Numbered from the stretch's first letter, positions 9,128 to 17,791 are shown. The stretch is 64,000 nt of DNA from Parapusillimonas granuli (GCF_013416525.1 NZ_JACCEM010000004.1:414250-478249), one strand, 5' to 3'. Numbers and translations: made by a program. Notes: generated by a model not told the origin, from the sequence alone.

Positions 9128-10267
9128 CTATTTGCGCCTGACGTTGCGCCCTATGGACGGCAACAGCAGCCACGAAGGCCGGCGCCAGGAAACCAGGCGC
9201 GCATACAGCCATAGATAAGCCAGGGAGAACGCCGCGATGCTGGCGCACAGCACCCAGGCGTTGTCCCACCAGATGGTGGCGGGCACCAGGCCGATGAGCG
9301 CCAGGAACCACAGATACGGAGAGGTCATGGCGTTGCACAGGGCGGGCACGGCGTGGCGGCGATCGCGGCTGAACGTGACCCGGACCAGGCGCCGGAAAAC
9401 GAGCTGGTGCAAATGGAGCGCATCGGGCTGGTCCACCGGCGTGCCGCGCTTGAAGCGGCGGCGCCAGATCGAGAACATGGTTTCAAAAACCGGGTAGAAC
9501 AGCACGGCCAGCGCATAGAAAGGCGACACGCTGGGATTGCGCACCACCAGCTGCACGGCAAGCTCGGCCAGCATGAATCCCAGGAAATACGCGCCGCCGT
9601 CGCCCAGGAAAACCCTGCCAAAGGGGAAATTCCAGACCAGGAAACCCAGGGTGGCGGACGCAAGGGCGGCGGCGATCAGGAAAATGGGGATGTCCTGAAC
9701 CTGCAGCGCGACGAGCGCCAGCGACGCCGCCATGAGCGTGGCGATCATGCCCGCCAGGCCGTTCATGCCGTCTATGATATTGAGCGCATGGGTACAGCCG
9801 CCCACCGCCACCATGGTGAACACCAGCGACACCGGCCAGAACGACAGCAGCCAGTCCGCCCAGCTCCAGCCCACCCGGGAAACGCCCCCCAGCAGCCACC
9901 ACGCAATCGCCGCCGACGCGAACGCGGCCAGCAGACGCTTGCCGGAACCGACGTCCTTGGTGATGTCTTCAAGCAGCCCGGCCACGAAAACCGGCATGGC
10001 CGCCACGAACAGCACGGGCCACAGCCAGGTCAGGGTCATGTTGCTGGGGCCGAGCACGAGCAGCCCCGCCAGGCTGCCGGCGACCACGGCCAGACCGCCC
10101 ACGCGCGGCGCCGCGCGCGCGTGCATGGCCTGCGGCTTCTTCATGTCGGAATCGCCCGTAAAGACGCCATGCCAGCGCTCGGACGCCACGATCAGGCCCC
10201 CGACCATGAAGGCGACGATACAGATGTAGAACCAGGTGAATGATTCCCAGAGCTTGAGCGAAATCAC
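9128..10267 (-). CDS. Polyprenyl-phosphate sugar-1-phosphate transferase, WecA/WbpL family
   Basis: 379-residue integral membrane enzyme with about 10-11 hydrophobic segments. Family motifs are visible: the Asp-rich LLEDITKD, NIIDGMNGLAG, FLGDGGAYFLGF and the cytoplasmic HLHQLVFRR loop. Such proteins transfer a HexNAc-1-phosphate to undecaprenyl phosphate and so start each repeat unit. This is the first gene of the polysaccharide operon. The start is a GTG at 10267; no ATG lies near enough to keep the first transmembrane segment intact. It is separated from the terminator at 10413-10448 by about 145 bases, so a promoter or read-through from the upstream unit must supply transcription. Confidence 0.9.
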   Translation of the reverse strand: MISLKLWESFTWFYICIVAFMVGGLIVASERWHGVFTGDSDMKKPQAMHARAAPRVGGLAVVAGSLAGLLVLGPSNMTLTWLWPVLFVAAMPVFVAGLLEDITKDVGSGKRLLAAFASAAIAWWLLGGVSRVGWSWADWLLSFWPVSLVFTMVAVGGCTHALNIIDGMNGLAGMIATLMAASLALVALQVQDIPIFLIAAALASATLGFLVWNFPFGRVFLGDGGAYFLGFMLAELAVQLVVRNPSVSPFYALAVLFYPVFETMFSIWRRRFKRGTPVDQPDALHLHQLVFRRLVRVTFSRDRRHAVPALCNAMTSPYLWFLALIGLVPATIWWDNAWVLCASIAAFSLAYLWLYARLVSWRRPSWLLLPSIGRNVRRK

Positions 10268-10412
10268 GTAATCCCTATAGACGTTGAGGCAATGACATTA
10301 TCGGCCCTATTTGTAACAGGGCGCCTTCCGGCACCGTAAAAAGTGCAACAAGAAATGTAAGCACAAAACAGCGGGTCACGCTATGGCTCTTCGAGCCTAA
10401 GGGACTGAAAAA

Positions 10413-10448
10413 CATAAAAAAAAGCCCGAGATCGTGAGATCTCGGGCT
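10413..10448 (-). terminator. Strong Rho-independent terminator or attenuator
   Basis: Read on the minus strand, AGCCCGAGATC pairs perfectly with GATCTCGGGCT (11 bp stem, 4-base loop) and is followed at once by eight T residues. It is the most convincing intrinsic terminator in the window. It closes the unit started by the promoter at 10571-10599 and lies upstream of the polysaccharide operon. Confidence 0.88.
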
Positions 10449-10564
10449 AAATCCACCAAAGGAGGAGGGTGGAGGAGACAACCTGGGCATGTCGGGCTAC
10501 CAGAGCATTTGCTCGAGACCGCGTGACTGGGGTTTACCCTTGCAATCACGTTTCGACATCCGAT
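10415..10564 (-). ncRNA. Candidate 150-nt small RNA or attenuated leader with CUCCUCC motifs
   Basis: A sigma-70-like promoter (10571-10599) and a perfect intrinsic terminator (10413-10448) delimit about 150 nt on the minus strand. The RNA would contain GAGC-AAAT-GCTC as a small hairpin, a CUCCUCC motif in TTGTCTCCTCCACC, and a second CUCCUCC in the loop of CCACC-CTCCTCCTTT-GGTGG. Exposed CUCCUCC is complementary to Shine-Dalgarno sequences and recalls the CcsR stress RNAs of Rhodobacter, but I see no basis for homology. A 20-codon reading frame lies near the 5' end. Because the polysaccharide operon begins 145 bases downstream on the same strand, the element could instead be its attenuated leader. 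Confidence 0.6.
10497..10559 (-). CDS. Possible 20-residue leader peptide
   Basis: An ATG at 10559 opens a 20-codon frame (begins MSKRDCKGKP, ends EQMLW) closed by TAG, only about five nucleotides after the predicted transcription start, so it would be nearly leaderless. No Shine-Dalgarno sequence fits. It lies wholly inside the candidate RNA and upstream of its terminator, the geometry of a leader peptide, but no run of one regulatory codon is present. It may be chance. Confidence 0.25.
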   Translation of the reverse strand: MSKRDCKGKPQSRGLEQMLW

Positions 10565-10570
10565 AACTAA

Positions 10571-10599
10571 AGTATATAGCGATTATTTGTGCGTTGCAA
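10571..10599 (-). promoter_or_regulatory. Sigma-70-type promoter of the candidate RNA
   Basis: On the minus strand TTGCAA (10594-10599) and TATACT (10571-10576) are separated by exactly 17 bases, in an A/T-rich stretch that contrasts with the surrounding high-GC DNA. The start of transcription should fall near 10564. Confidence 0.65.
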
Positions 10600-10731
10600 G
10601 AAAAAACCGCTGCAAAGATGTAACTTTTTAAGTTTGTGGTCTTTTTACAAAAAACCGTTCATAAAAAAGCGTCACCGTAACTTAGAGTTTACCCCAGCCG
10701 CCATTCTTTTACAAATTACCGGCCGGGGCCG

Positions 10732-11436
10732 CTAAATACGGTACGCCGTGACCGTCATGACCTTGGACATGAACCGCATGGCAAGCTTGACCGGCGCCGG
10801 CAAGGCATCGGCCCCATGCGTCTCGGCCGTGTTGCGATGCTGGATTTCGTCGTCGCGCATCTGCACCACGATACTGCGCGAACGCTCGTCTGTCTTGGGC
10901 AGATCGACCAGATGGCCGTCCAGGTGCTGTTCCACCTGCCTCTCGGTTTCGGCCATGAAGCCCAGGTTCCTGCCGGTGCCCGCCCGGCTTGCCGCCATGC
11001 CCAGCGCGAACGAGCCGGCATACCAAAGCGGATTCAGGAGGCTGGGACGGCTGTGCAGTTCGTCCAGGCGCTGCCGGCACCAGGCCAGGTGGTCCACCTC
11101 TTCGGCGGCGGCGTCATACAGGACGTCCCGGATTGCTGCGTCGCGACAAAACATCGCCTGGCCGCGATACAAGGCCTGTGCGCAAATTTCGCCCACATGG
11201 TTTACCCGCATCAGCCCCGCGGCATGGCGCTGCTCTTCGGACGTCAGGGCGGCGGCGTGGTCGTCGGCCCGGTGCCGGCCCGCGGGATTCGGCCGGCTCG
11301 CGTGCACGGACCCGTCCAGAATCTGCACCGCCCGGCCGATTTCCGAGAGCAGCTTATCGACCGTGCCGAGGCGCCTGGGGTCAGACACCGCATGGGGCCC
11401 GACCCCGGAATTCACACTATTTTCGACCGTCGACAT
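10732..11436 (-). CDS. coq7: Demethoxyubiquinone hydroxylase Coq7
   Basis: 234-residue di-iron monooxygenase that hydroxylates 2-polyprenyl-3-methyl-6-methoxy-1,4-benzoquinone in ubiquinone synthesis, at the membrane surface. The two repeat halves of the carboxylate-bridged di-iron site are visible: [17 protein letters not shown] with EEVDHLAWC, then [10 protein letters not shown] with [10 protein letters not shown]. Length fits bacterial Coq7. The ATG at 11436 lies 20 bases inside the preceding membrane-protein gene, linking this oxygen-dependent step of quinone synthesis to the terminal-oxidase gene cluster. The first 55 or so residues are poorly conserved, so the exact start is uncertain. 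Confidence 0.93.
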   Translation of the reverse strand: MSTVENSVNSGVGPHAVSDPRRLGTVDKLLSEIGRAVQILDGSVHASRPNPAGRHRADDHAAALTSEEQRHAAGLMRVNHVGEICAQALYRGQAMFCRDAAIRDVLYDAAAEEVDHLAWCRQRLDELHSRPSLLNPLWYAGSFALGMAASRAGTGRNLGFMAETERQVEQHLDGHLVDLPKTDERSRSIVVQMRDDEIQHRNTAETHGADALPAPVKLAMRFMSKVMTVTAYRI

Positions 11437-12073
11437 TCGTATTTCCTTTCACGGTTGGGGCGTCCGCCCCGGCCAGCAATGAGCGGGGACGGCGGCGCTC
11501 GATCATAAACCAGGCCAAGGGCAGCAGGATCGCCCAGGCGACCAGCCCGCGGCCCGCGATTTCCTGGTCGCCCAGCAAATATACATTGCACAGGCGCGCG
11601 GGGTATTCCTGATACAGCAAGCCCACGATCGCCGTCATCCAGGAAAAATTGCCCAGGAAGAACACGACGATGATGGCATTTGCCCGGCGCAGCGAATGAA
11701 TCAGCAGCATGCCGGCCAGCACCAGGGTCGCGTACTTGAACCCCTGGGACGCCGCCGACGTCACCGCGTCGTCCAGTGAACGGGGAATCATCCAATAGGC
11801 GCCGATGAAGCTGAACAGCAGCAAACCCGGCAGGCCATGCTCATTATATTTGCCGAGCGCGGCAAATGCCGAGCCCGGCCTTGCGCCCTTGGGCGAGCCG
11901 GCGCCGGCCAGGCCCGCGGCCGCCCACGCGCCCGCGGCAATCAGCATGGGAATATGGACCAGCATGTGCCAGGCCATGGACCGGGTCAGGAACCCATCCA
12001 GGACCCATGCCGCCGCCAGCAGCAGCAAAGCGGCGCCAAGATGGAAGCGGCGCGCGCGGCCCGGCCCGGTCAT
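11417..12073 (-). CDS. Polytopic membrane protein of the oxidase cluster
   Basis: 218 residues with about six hydrophobic helices (for example [18 protein letters not shown] near the N-terminus and [15 protein letters not shown] near the C-terminus). I recognise no named domain. The His/Met-containing helix [13 protein letters not shown] could bind metal or heme, resembling CtaG-like copper-related membrane proteins, but this is only a resemblance. The ATG overlaps the stop of the SCO gene (4 bases) and the end overlaps coq7 by 20 bases, so it is probably cotranslated with both and may help assemble the oxidase. Confidence 0.75.
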   Translation of the reverse strand: MTGPGRARRFHLGAALLLLAAAWVLDGFLTRSMAWHMLVHIPMLIAAGAWAAAGLAGAGSPKGARPGSAFAALGKYNEHGLPGLLLFSFIGAYWMIPRSLDDAVTSAASQGFKYATLVLAGMLLIHSLRRANAIIVVFFLGNFSWMTAIVGLLYQEYPARLCNVYLLGDQEIAGRGLVAWAILLPLAWFMIERRRPRSLLAGADAPTVKGNTNVDGRK

Positions 12074-12693
12074 GCCGCGGGCTCCGCGGGCGGCTGCCGC
12101 AGCGCATCCAGCAGCCGCTCCGTTTCGCCCAGATCGACGATGCGTTCCAGGCGGCCCTGCGCGGAAACGACGTGGTAGGCCGCATTGTGCTCATACTGGC
12201 CCAAGGGCGCGGGGATCACCACGATGCCGAAGGCGTCCAGCAGCGCGCGCAACTGGGCCGGGTCCGCGGCCGTGGCGAACGTCCAGACGGCCGGTTCCAC
12301 GCCCATGCCGCGCGCATAGCGTTCCAGGCGCTCCGGCGTGTCCGCCGGGTCGAAGCTGATGCTCAGCAAGCGCACGCGGTCCGCAAGGCCTCGTTGCAGG
12401 ATTTCCGATTGCAGGCGCTGGTATTCCGTGCCCATGGCGGTGCACAGCGACACGCAGCGCGTATAGATGAAATTCACGACGGCCACGCGGCCGTCGCGGC
12501 GCAAGCGCTCCAGCAGCCCGGCCCCCAGGCCCCGTTCGTCCACGAGCATGGCGTCCGGCAGTGCCTTGGGCTCGCGCGCGATATCCGCCCGCCGCGCCGC
12601 TTCGCTGGTCAGCACGGTGAATCCGTCGGTCTTGGCCGAAATGGCGCCCAGCCCCAGGACACAGGCCAGCGCCGCGGCGAGCACGGTCCTCAT
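12070..12693 (-). CDS. SCO1/SenC-family copper chaperone
   Basis: 207 residues. An N-terminal signal sequence (MRTVLAAALACVLGLGAISA) exports a thioredoxin-fold domain with the metal-binding CVSLC motif (CxxxC) in NFIYTRCVSLC and a conserved downstream His (NAAYHVVS). SCO proteins deliver copper to, or reduce thiols at, terminal-oxidase metal centres in the periplasm. For a cbb3-type oxidase, which lacks CuA, the likely target is CuB. The gene follows the cytochrome c gene by six bases and overlaps the next gene by four, consistent with a role in maturation of the oxidase encoded upstream. Confidence 0.9.
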   Translation of the reverse strand: MRTVLAAALACVLGLGAISAKTDGFTVLTSEAARRADIAREPKALPDAMLVDERGLGAGLLERLRRDGRVAVVNFIYTRCVSLCTAMGTEYQRLQSEILQRGLADRVRLLSISFDPADTPERLERYARGMGVEPAVWTFATAADPAQLRALLDAFGIVVIPAPLGQYEHNAAYHVVSAQGRLERIVDLGETERLLDALRQPPAEPAA

Positions 12694-12699
12694 GCCGGA

Positions 12700-13293
12700 T
12701 CACCGCAAGGCGGCAAGGTCCGCGTCGCCGTTCCAGGGAGCGCTGCGATCCGCGCTGGCCTGGCGCGCGGCGGCTACTTCCGCGGCCTTCACCGCGCCGG
12801 CGGAATTGCCGAAACTGCCGCGGATATGCGTCAGCACCGCGGCGATCTCTTCATCGTTCAGCTTGTCCTTGAACGTCGGCATGCTTCCATCGTATTTCGT
12901 TCCGCCCACCGTCAGGGGCCCCATCACCCCGTGCAGCACGATCTGTATGCCCGCATCGGGCGCTCCTTCCAGCCATTCGGATCCCGAAAGCGGCGGAAAC
13001 ACGCCCGGCAAGCCCTTGCCGGTGGCTTGGTGGCATGCCACGCAGTGGGTGGCGTACAGCTGCGCGCCGTCGACCTGCGCCGTGCCGGCTTCGCGCTGGA
13101 AGTCGGCCGCGCTGCGCCAGTCGCCGTACGAGGACGGCTGCGCCTGATAGGTGTAGCCGATATAGCCGACGGCCCACAAGAATATCGAGGCCACGATCAG
13201 CACCACGATCATGGGCACGGGCCTGCTGCCCTCATAAGGTTCGGGCATCTCGCGCGACTGGGCGGCGATTTTCCTCTTGAAACGATGCGGCAT
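12700..13293 (-). CDS. Membrane-anchored mono-heme cytochrome c
   Basis: 197 residues: a cytoplasmic stub, one transmembrane anchor (PMIVVLIVASIFLWAVGYIG) and a periplasmic cytochrome c domain with heme motif CVACH and a likely axial Met in DGSMPTFKDKL. It takes the place of CcoP in the oxidase operon but has one heme site instead of the usual two. The ATG at 13293 is preceded by GGAGAGAACAGG and is preferred to an upstream ATG at 13341. It probably passes electrons from periplasmic or membrane cytochromes to the CcoO/CcoN pair. Confidence 0.88.
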   Translation of the reverse strand: MPHRFKRKIAAQSREMPEPYEGSRPVPMIVVLIVASIFLWAVGYIGYTYQAQPSSYGDWRSAADFQREAGTAQVDGAQLYATHCVACHQATGKGLPGVFPPLSGSEWLEGAPDAGIQIVLHGVMGPLTVGGTKYDGSMPTFKDKLNDEEIAAVLTHIRGSFGNSAGAVKAAEVAAARQASADRSAPWNGDADLAALR

Positions 13294-13356
13294 CCTGTTC
13301 TCTCCAATGACTTCATTGCGTCCGGCGGCGCGGCGGGGCATGCGCGGCGCGCGCCG

Positions 13357-13950
13357 CTATCTGTCCGGGCCGGGCGGCGGCTTGACGGGATAGCTGCGGT
13401 CCAGGGCAAGGAGGTAGGCGACCAGGTCGAGCGCTTCCGGACGGGCCACGACCACCTGCCCCAGCGGCGCATATGCCGGCGGCAGGTTCACCACCCGGTC
13501 GCCCTTCTCGGCCTTGTCCTTGACTTCGAAGAGATAGGGATAGGACGGCATGATGCTGCCCGGCGTGTAGGCGCGCGGCTGGTAGAGGTGGCCCAGGTTC
13601 CAGTCGGCGCTGGGCTGGCGCGCGCCTATGTTCAGCAAGTCGGGGCCGGTGCGCATGGTGCCCAGCAGATGCGGCCGGTCATAGAAATAGTCGCCGGCGA
13701 CCGGCGCCCTGCCCCAGCCCCTCTGGAAGTCGGGCGCTTGCGCCCGGGCCCGGGGCTGCTGCGTGTGGCAGTACACGCAGCCGTTCTCGATGTACTGCCG
13801 GCGGCCGCGCAGCTCCGCCGAGGTATAGTCCTTGAGCCCCGGCGACGGCTGGACGTCCGACAGCTGCACATAGGGCACGACGACCAGGGTCGCGGTCGCC
13901 AGCGCCAGGGTGACCATCGCCCCGCCCAGCAGTTTGTATTCGTTTTCCAT
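13357..13950 (-). CDS. ccoO: cbb3-type cytochrome c oxidase subunit II (CcoO-like)
   Basis: 197 residues with an N-terminal transmembrane anchor and one c-type heme site, CVYCHTQ, in the CcoO-typical context ENGCVYCHTQ, plus the downstream GSIMPSYP segment giving the axial Met. Transfers electrons to the heme-copper subunit. Two bases separate it from the catalytic-subunit stop, indicating a single transcript. It matches the usual CcoO length. Confidence 0.92.
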   Translation of the reverse strand: MENEYKLLGGAMVTLALATATLVVVPYVQLSDVQPSPGLKDYTSAELRGRRQYIENGCVYCHTQQPRARAQAPDFQRGWGRAPVAGDYFYDRPHLLGTMRTGPDLLNIGARQPSADWNLGHLYQPRAYTPGSIMPSYPYLFEVKDKAEKGDRVVNLPPAYAPLGQVVVARPEALDLVAYLLALDRSYPVKPPPGPDR

Positions 13951-13952
13951 GC

Positions 13953-15650
13953 TCAGCCTCCCACCACGCCGCCGGCGGCGACGGGAACCTCGACGGGCGG
14001 GAGGGAATCCGCACGGTTTCGAAAGAGCGCCGGGCCCACGCGCTTGCGCCCGTAGCGCAGCGCCATGGCGCCGAAATGGAAGGCGAACACCAGGTGGCCC
14101 AGCGTCATCAGGCCGCCCCCCACGCTACGCGCCTCCAGATAGGGAATCGTGACCTTGACGGACTCCATAAAGCTTCGGCTCGCGTCCAGCATGGCCACGC
14201 CCTGCAGCCATCCGCCGATGGACAAGCCCACGAAATAGACGCCGAAACCCAGCACCACCAGCCAGAAGTGCAGGGAGATGAGACGCGGATACGGCCATTC
14301 CCACGCCATCACGCGCGGCATGACGAAATAGATGGCGCCGAACATCACCAGCGAAAAAAACCCGTACAGCCCCAGGTGGGCGTGCGCCACCGTGAAGTGG
14401 GTGAAGTGCGTGACCGTGTTGATGCTGCGCAAGGCCTCGAAGGAACCCTGCACCGAGCTGAGCGTGTACATCATGCCGCCCAGCACGATGAACCGCAGCG
14501 TGGGCGAATACAGCAGAGTCTTGAAATGACCGCGCATCGTCAAGTGCTGGTTGACCGAGAACGCCAGCACCGGCACGATCATCATCATGCTCTGGACGAT
14601 GGACAGCGTGATCAGCCACCCCGGCACCGGCCCGCCCACCAGGTGATGGCCGCCGACCTGGCCATAGAAGAACGCCAGCGCCCAGAAGCCCAGCAGCGAC
14701 AGGTTGTACGATTGTATCGGCCGGCCGATGATCTTGGGCAGGAAGTAATACACGGAAGCCAGGGCGATAGGCGTGTAGAACAGCCCCAGCACGTTGTGGC
14801 CGAACCACCAGTTCATGGTGGCCTGCTCCACGCCGAAATGCACGCCCGGCAAATTGCCCACCAGGAACAGGACCGGAAACCAGAACAAGGCCGCGCCCAT
14901 GTACCAGATGGATACGTACAGGTGCTCGGTCTTCCGGTTCTGCAGCGTAAAGACCAAGGGCAGGCCGATGAGCGCCCCGCCGATCACGAACAAGATGTCT
15001 ATCTGCCAGGGTATTTCCAGCCACTCCAGCCCGTCGCTGATGCCCGCCGCCACGCTGCCCAGGCCGGCGATCAGGGCGGCATTCCAGAGCATCGCCCCCA
15101 GCAGCGCGAACCTGCCGCCCATGAGCTCGGTCTTGAGCAGGCGGGGCAGCGTCCAGTGCGCGATGCCGAAGGCGGCCATGGGCGCCCAGCCATAGGCCAC
15201 CATGTTCAGGTGCAGGGTCCGGATGCGGCCGAAGGTCAGCCAGGCGTAGTCGGTGAGGAAATCGGGCTGATGCAGCTTGATCGAGCTGATCAGCCCCGCC
15301 GCCGAGGCCAGTATCAGCCAGGCGACGGCGCAGGAAAGAAAGACGAAGGCCACATAGGCGGTCGAGCGGTCCGCCCGGACGCGCTCGGCCAGCTCGCGGG
15401 CCTGCGTCACGCTGTCCACCGGCGCGCCCGCTCCGGAAACCGGCCCTTCGCCGACGGCGCGCTGCAAGGCTTGATGCTGCGCCGGCGTGGCGGCGGGCTC
15501 TTCGACCTTGCCGATCTCCCCTTCGGAAAATATGACTCTGGCGGCCGCCGGATCGGCGTCGAACAGATGCCGGCGCAGGGACCAGATGAAAACGAACAAG
15601 CCGGTGACGGACAATATGAAAGTCAGCAGCAGTATGGTGATGGTGCTCAT
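13953..15650 (-). CDS. ccoN: cbb3-like oxidase catalytic subunit with CcoS-like N-terminal domain
   Basis: 565 residues. Residues 1-50 (MSTITILLLTF ... RRHLFDADPAAARVIF) look like CcoS, a small cbb3 assembly protein, here fused in front of a heme-copper oxidase core. The core retains CcoN-like ligands: LRTLHLNMVAYGW (low-spin heme His), WWFGHNVLGLF (CuB His), FFYGQVGGHHL (helix with the cross-linked Tyr and two CuB His) and THFTVAHAHLGLYG (heme His pair). The enzyme should reduce O2 to water in the inner membrane. The ATG at 15650 starts the CcoS-like segment; a longer frame to 15689 adds nothing conserved. The divergence at GGHHLVGGP suggests a variant subfamily rather than the classical CcoN. 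Confidence 0.88.
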   Translation of the reverse strand: MSTITILLLTFILSVTGLFVFIWSLRRHLFDADPAAARVIFSEGEIGKVEEPAATPAQHQALQRAVGEGPVSGAGAPVDSVTQARELAERVRADRSTAYVAFVFLSCAVAWLILASAAGLISSIKLHQPDFLTDYAWLTFGRIRTLHLNMVAYGWAPMAAFGIAHWTLPRLLKTELMGGRFALLGAMLWNAALIAGLGSVAAGISDGLEWLEIPWQIDILFVIGGALIGLPLVFTLQNRKTEHLYVSIWYMGAALFWFPVLFLVGNLPGVHFGVEQATMNWWFGHNVLGLFYTPIALASVYYFLPKIIGRPIQSYNLSLLGFWALAFFYGQVGGHHLVGGPVPGWLITLSIVQSMMMIVPVLAFSVNQHLTMRGHFKTLLYSPTLRFIVLGGMMYTLSSVQGSFEALRSINTVTHFTHFTVAHAHLGLYGFFSLVMFGAIYFVMPRVMAWEWPYPRLISLHFWLVVLGFGVYFVGLSIGGWLQGVAMLDASRSFMESVKVTIPYLEARSVGGGLMTLGHLVFAFHFGAMALRYGRKRVGPALFRNRADSLPPVEVPVAAGGVVGG

Positions 15651-15708
15651 GCGGATGCGTCTCTTGATTGCGGATACCGCCCGCTGCAACGCTTCGTTCC
15701 AGCTGCTT

Positions 15709-15725
15709 ATATCGTAAGGCGATAT
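15709..15725. promoter_or_regulatory. Inverted repeat between oxidase operon and osmC-like gene
   Basis: ATATCG-TAAGG-CGATAT is a perfect 6-bp inverted repeat with a 5-base centre in the A/T-rich divergent spacer. It could be an operator for either gene. It does not match the FNR/Anr box TTGAT-N4-ATCAA. Confidence 0.35.
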
Positions 15726-15865
15726 TTATGCGGAATGATACCGGAGAGGCCAAGCCCGCCACGCCATTACCCTACGCATGATGCAGTTATGCGGCGAATT
15801 GCGCAAAGGCCGCGGATGCGTCAACATTCAGTCTGCACGATTGTCGATACACACCAGGAACAAGC

Positions 15866-16288
15866 ATGGAATGCACGATAGACTGGGGCGGCCCGGACGG
15901 CATGCTCTTCGTTGCCCGCACGGGCAGCGGCCACGTAACGGCCATGGACGGCGCCCCCGACGGCGGCGGGCACAATCTCGCCCCGCGCCCCATGGAAATG
16001 CTGCTGGCCGGAACGGGCGGCTGCGCGGCCTACGATGTCGTATTGATCCTCAAGCGCAGCCGCCAGGCCGTCACCGACTGCCGGGTGACGCTCACCGCCG
16101 AGCGCGCCGAAACCGATCCCAAGGTATTCACCAAGATCCATTTCGCCTTCGTCGTCAGCGGCAAGGGCCTGTCCCAAACCGCCGTCGAACGGGCCGTGAA
16201 GATGTCACACGACAAATACTGCTCCGCCTCGGCCATGCTGGCCAAGACGGCCGACATCACGCATTCGATCCAGATTCTGGAAGCCTGA
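15866..16288 (+). CDS. OsmC-family protein
   Basis: 140-residue OsmC/Ohr-superfamily protein with both reactive cysteines in context: GTGGCAAYDVV (about residue 53) and HDKYCSASAML (about residue 114). Members detoxify organic hydroperoxides by a thiol mechanism; this length and spacing fit the YhfA-like branch more than classical Ohr, so the substrate is open. AGGAA lies just upstream of the ATG. The 3' end overlaps the 3' end of folA on the other strand by 32 bases. Confidence 0.87.
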   Translation: MECTIDWGGPDGMLFVARTGSGHVTAMDGAPDGGGHNLAPRPMEMLLAGTGGCAAYDVVLILKRSRQAVTDCRVTLTAERAETDPKVFTKIHFAFVVSGKGLSQTAVERAVKMSHDKYCSASAMLAKTADITHSIQILEA

Positions 16289-16775
16289 CGCCGCCCCTGC
16301 GATACGTGACGAAGTCGAACGCCAGGCCGTTCTCTTCCGGCTGCGCAAGGCGTTCGACTTCCGTCCAGCCCGCCGGCAAGGGTGGAAAGAAAGTGTCGCC
16401 CGCCACCTCGGCGTGCACTTCGGTGGCGATGATTTCCTCGGCGATGTCCAGCGCCGCCTTGAAGACCTGTTCGCCGCCGATCACGCAGACGACTTCCGCA
16501 TCGCGACAGGCCGCGAGGGCGGATTCCAGGTCGGGATGCACGGTGGCGCCTTCGGCGGCGAAGCCCGGGTCGCGGCTGAGCACCAGGTTGGGGCGGCCGG
16601 GCAGCGGGCGGCCCAGCGAATGCCAGGTATTGCGGCCCATGATGATGGGTTTGCCCAGGGTGACGCGCTTGAAATGCTTGAGGTCGGAGGGCAGGCGCCA
16701 GGGCAGCGCATTGTCGCGGCCGATCACGCGGTTGGCGGAATAGGCGACGACGAGTTGGACGCGGGCGTCGGGCAT
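16257..16775 (-). CDS. folA: Dihydrofolate reductase
   Basis: 172-residue NADPH-dependent reductase regenerating tetrahydrofolate. The active-site segment NALPWRLPSDLKHF carries the catalytic acidic residue, followed by IIMGRNTWHSLGRPLPGR and the cofactor motif VIGGEQVF. The ATG at 16775 is chosen because the upstream extension to 16892 is unconserved. It lies 32 bases after thyA, whose product creates the dihydrofolate that FolA reduces, a common pairing. Confidence 0.95.
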   Translation of the reverse strand: MPDARVQLVVAYSANRVIGRDNALPWRLPSDLKHFKRVTLGKPIIMGRNTWHSLGRPLPGRPNLVLSRDPGFAAEGATVHPDLESALAACRDAEVVCVIGGEQVFKAALDIAEEIIATEVHAEVAGDTFFPPLPAGWTEVERLAQPEENGLAFDFVTYRRGGVRLPESGSNA

Positions 16776-16807
16776 GGCGATATGTTCCGTATGTCGGTGG
16801 GCGGCGG

Positions 16808-17791
16808 TCAAACCGCCATGGGCGCGGTCAGCGGCGCGTGATGTCGGTAGCCCTCCAGCGAGAAGTCGCCGGGCTCGATTCTTTCCAGCCATTCGGGTTC
16901 GTACCGGCCCGTTTCGGCATAGTCGGGGATGCGGTCCGACAGCGCCAGGCGCGGCGCCGGGAAGGGTTCGCGCCGCAACTGCTCGCGCAGCATGTCCACA
17001 TGGTTCTCATAGATGTGCGCATCGCCGATGAAATAGGTGAACCAGCGCGGCTGGTAGCCGGTCAGGCGCCCGACGAGGTGCAGCAGCGCCGCGCCTTCGG
17101 TCAGGTTGAAGGGCGTGCCCAGGCCGACGTCGTTGCTGCGGATATACAGGCAAAGGGAAATTTCCTTTTTCTCGACGTTGACCAGGAACTGGTAGAGCAG
17201 GTGGCAGGGAGGCAGGGCCATTTCCTCGAGCTGGGCCCAGTTCCAGCCATGAAAGAGTATGCGCCGGCTGCCCGGATCGCGCATGATGGTGTCCAGGCAG
17301 GCGCGCAGCTGGTCCACGGCCTTGTACAGCAGCGCGCTGGCCGTGCCGCCCGCGTTGCCGACCAGGCCGATCTGCGCATAGCCGCGGGCCAGGGCGTCGT
17401 CGATCTGCGCCGCGCTGTGCGGCAGGCTGGTGTCGATCAGCTTGTAGGCCGGCCATTCCCGCCACTGGATGCCGTATACGGGCCCCAGGTCGCCCTCTTC
17501 CAGCCGGTAGGGATTCGCCAGCCACTGGCGGTTCTCGTTGGCGTTCTGGTCCCATACCTTGCAGCCCAGGGCGTTGAAGTCGGCCGCGTTCCGGCAGGCG
17601 CGCAGAAAGCCCACCAGTTCGCCGATGGCGGACTTGAAGGCGAGTTTCTTGGTCGTGACGGCGGGAAAGCCTTCCTGCAGGTCGAATCGCATCATCGCGC
17701 CGGGAATGCTGCATGTGCGCACGCCGGTGCGATTTTCCTGCCAAGTGCCGTTGTCGAAAATGTTCTGGACCAGGTCGAGGTATTGCTTCAT
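16808..17791 (-). CDS. thyA: Thymidylate synthase
   Basis: 327 residues, longer than the E. coli enzyme (264) because of an insertion around residues 95-150, a form seen in other bacteria. The nucleophile is Cys196 in [14 protein letters not shown]; substrate-binding arginines lie in [10 protein letters not shown] and the C-terminal half ends [13 protein letters not shown], matching the family C-terminus. It methylates dUMP using methylene-tetrahydrofolate. The ATG at 17791 begins the conserved MKQYLDLV. Cotranscribed with folA. Confidence 0.96.
   Translation of the reverse strand: MKQYLDLVQNIFDNGTWQENRTGVRTCSIPGAMMRFDLQEGFPAVTTKKLAFKSAIGELVGFLRACRNAADFNALGCKVWDQNANENRQWLANPYRLEEGDLGPVYGIQWREWPAYKLIDTSLPHSAAQIDDALARGYAQIGLVGNAGGTASALLYKAVDQLRACLDTIMRDPGSRRILFHGWNWAQLEEMALPPCHLLYQFLVNVEKKEISLCLYIRSNDVGLGTPFNLTEGAALLHLVGRLTGYQPRWFTYFIGDAHIYENHVDMLREQLRREPFPAPRLALSDRIPDYAETGRYEPEWLERIEPGDFSLEGYRHHAPLTAPMAV

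Noticed and set aside
10381..10400. GGCTC-GAA-GAGCC hairpin and a CATAGCGT stretch resembling an ops/JUMPstart element before the polysaccharide operon
   Set aside because: Only 8 of 11 positions match ops and the 39-base JUMPstart context is missing.
15651..15700. A TTGAT half-site upstream of the oxidase operon suggesting FNR/Anr control
   Set aside because: No ATCAA partner at the right spacing.
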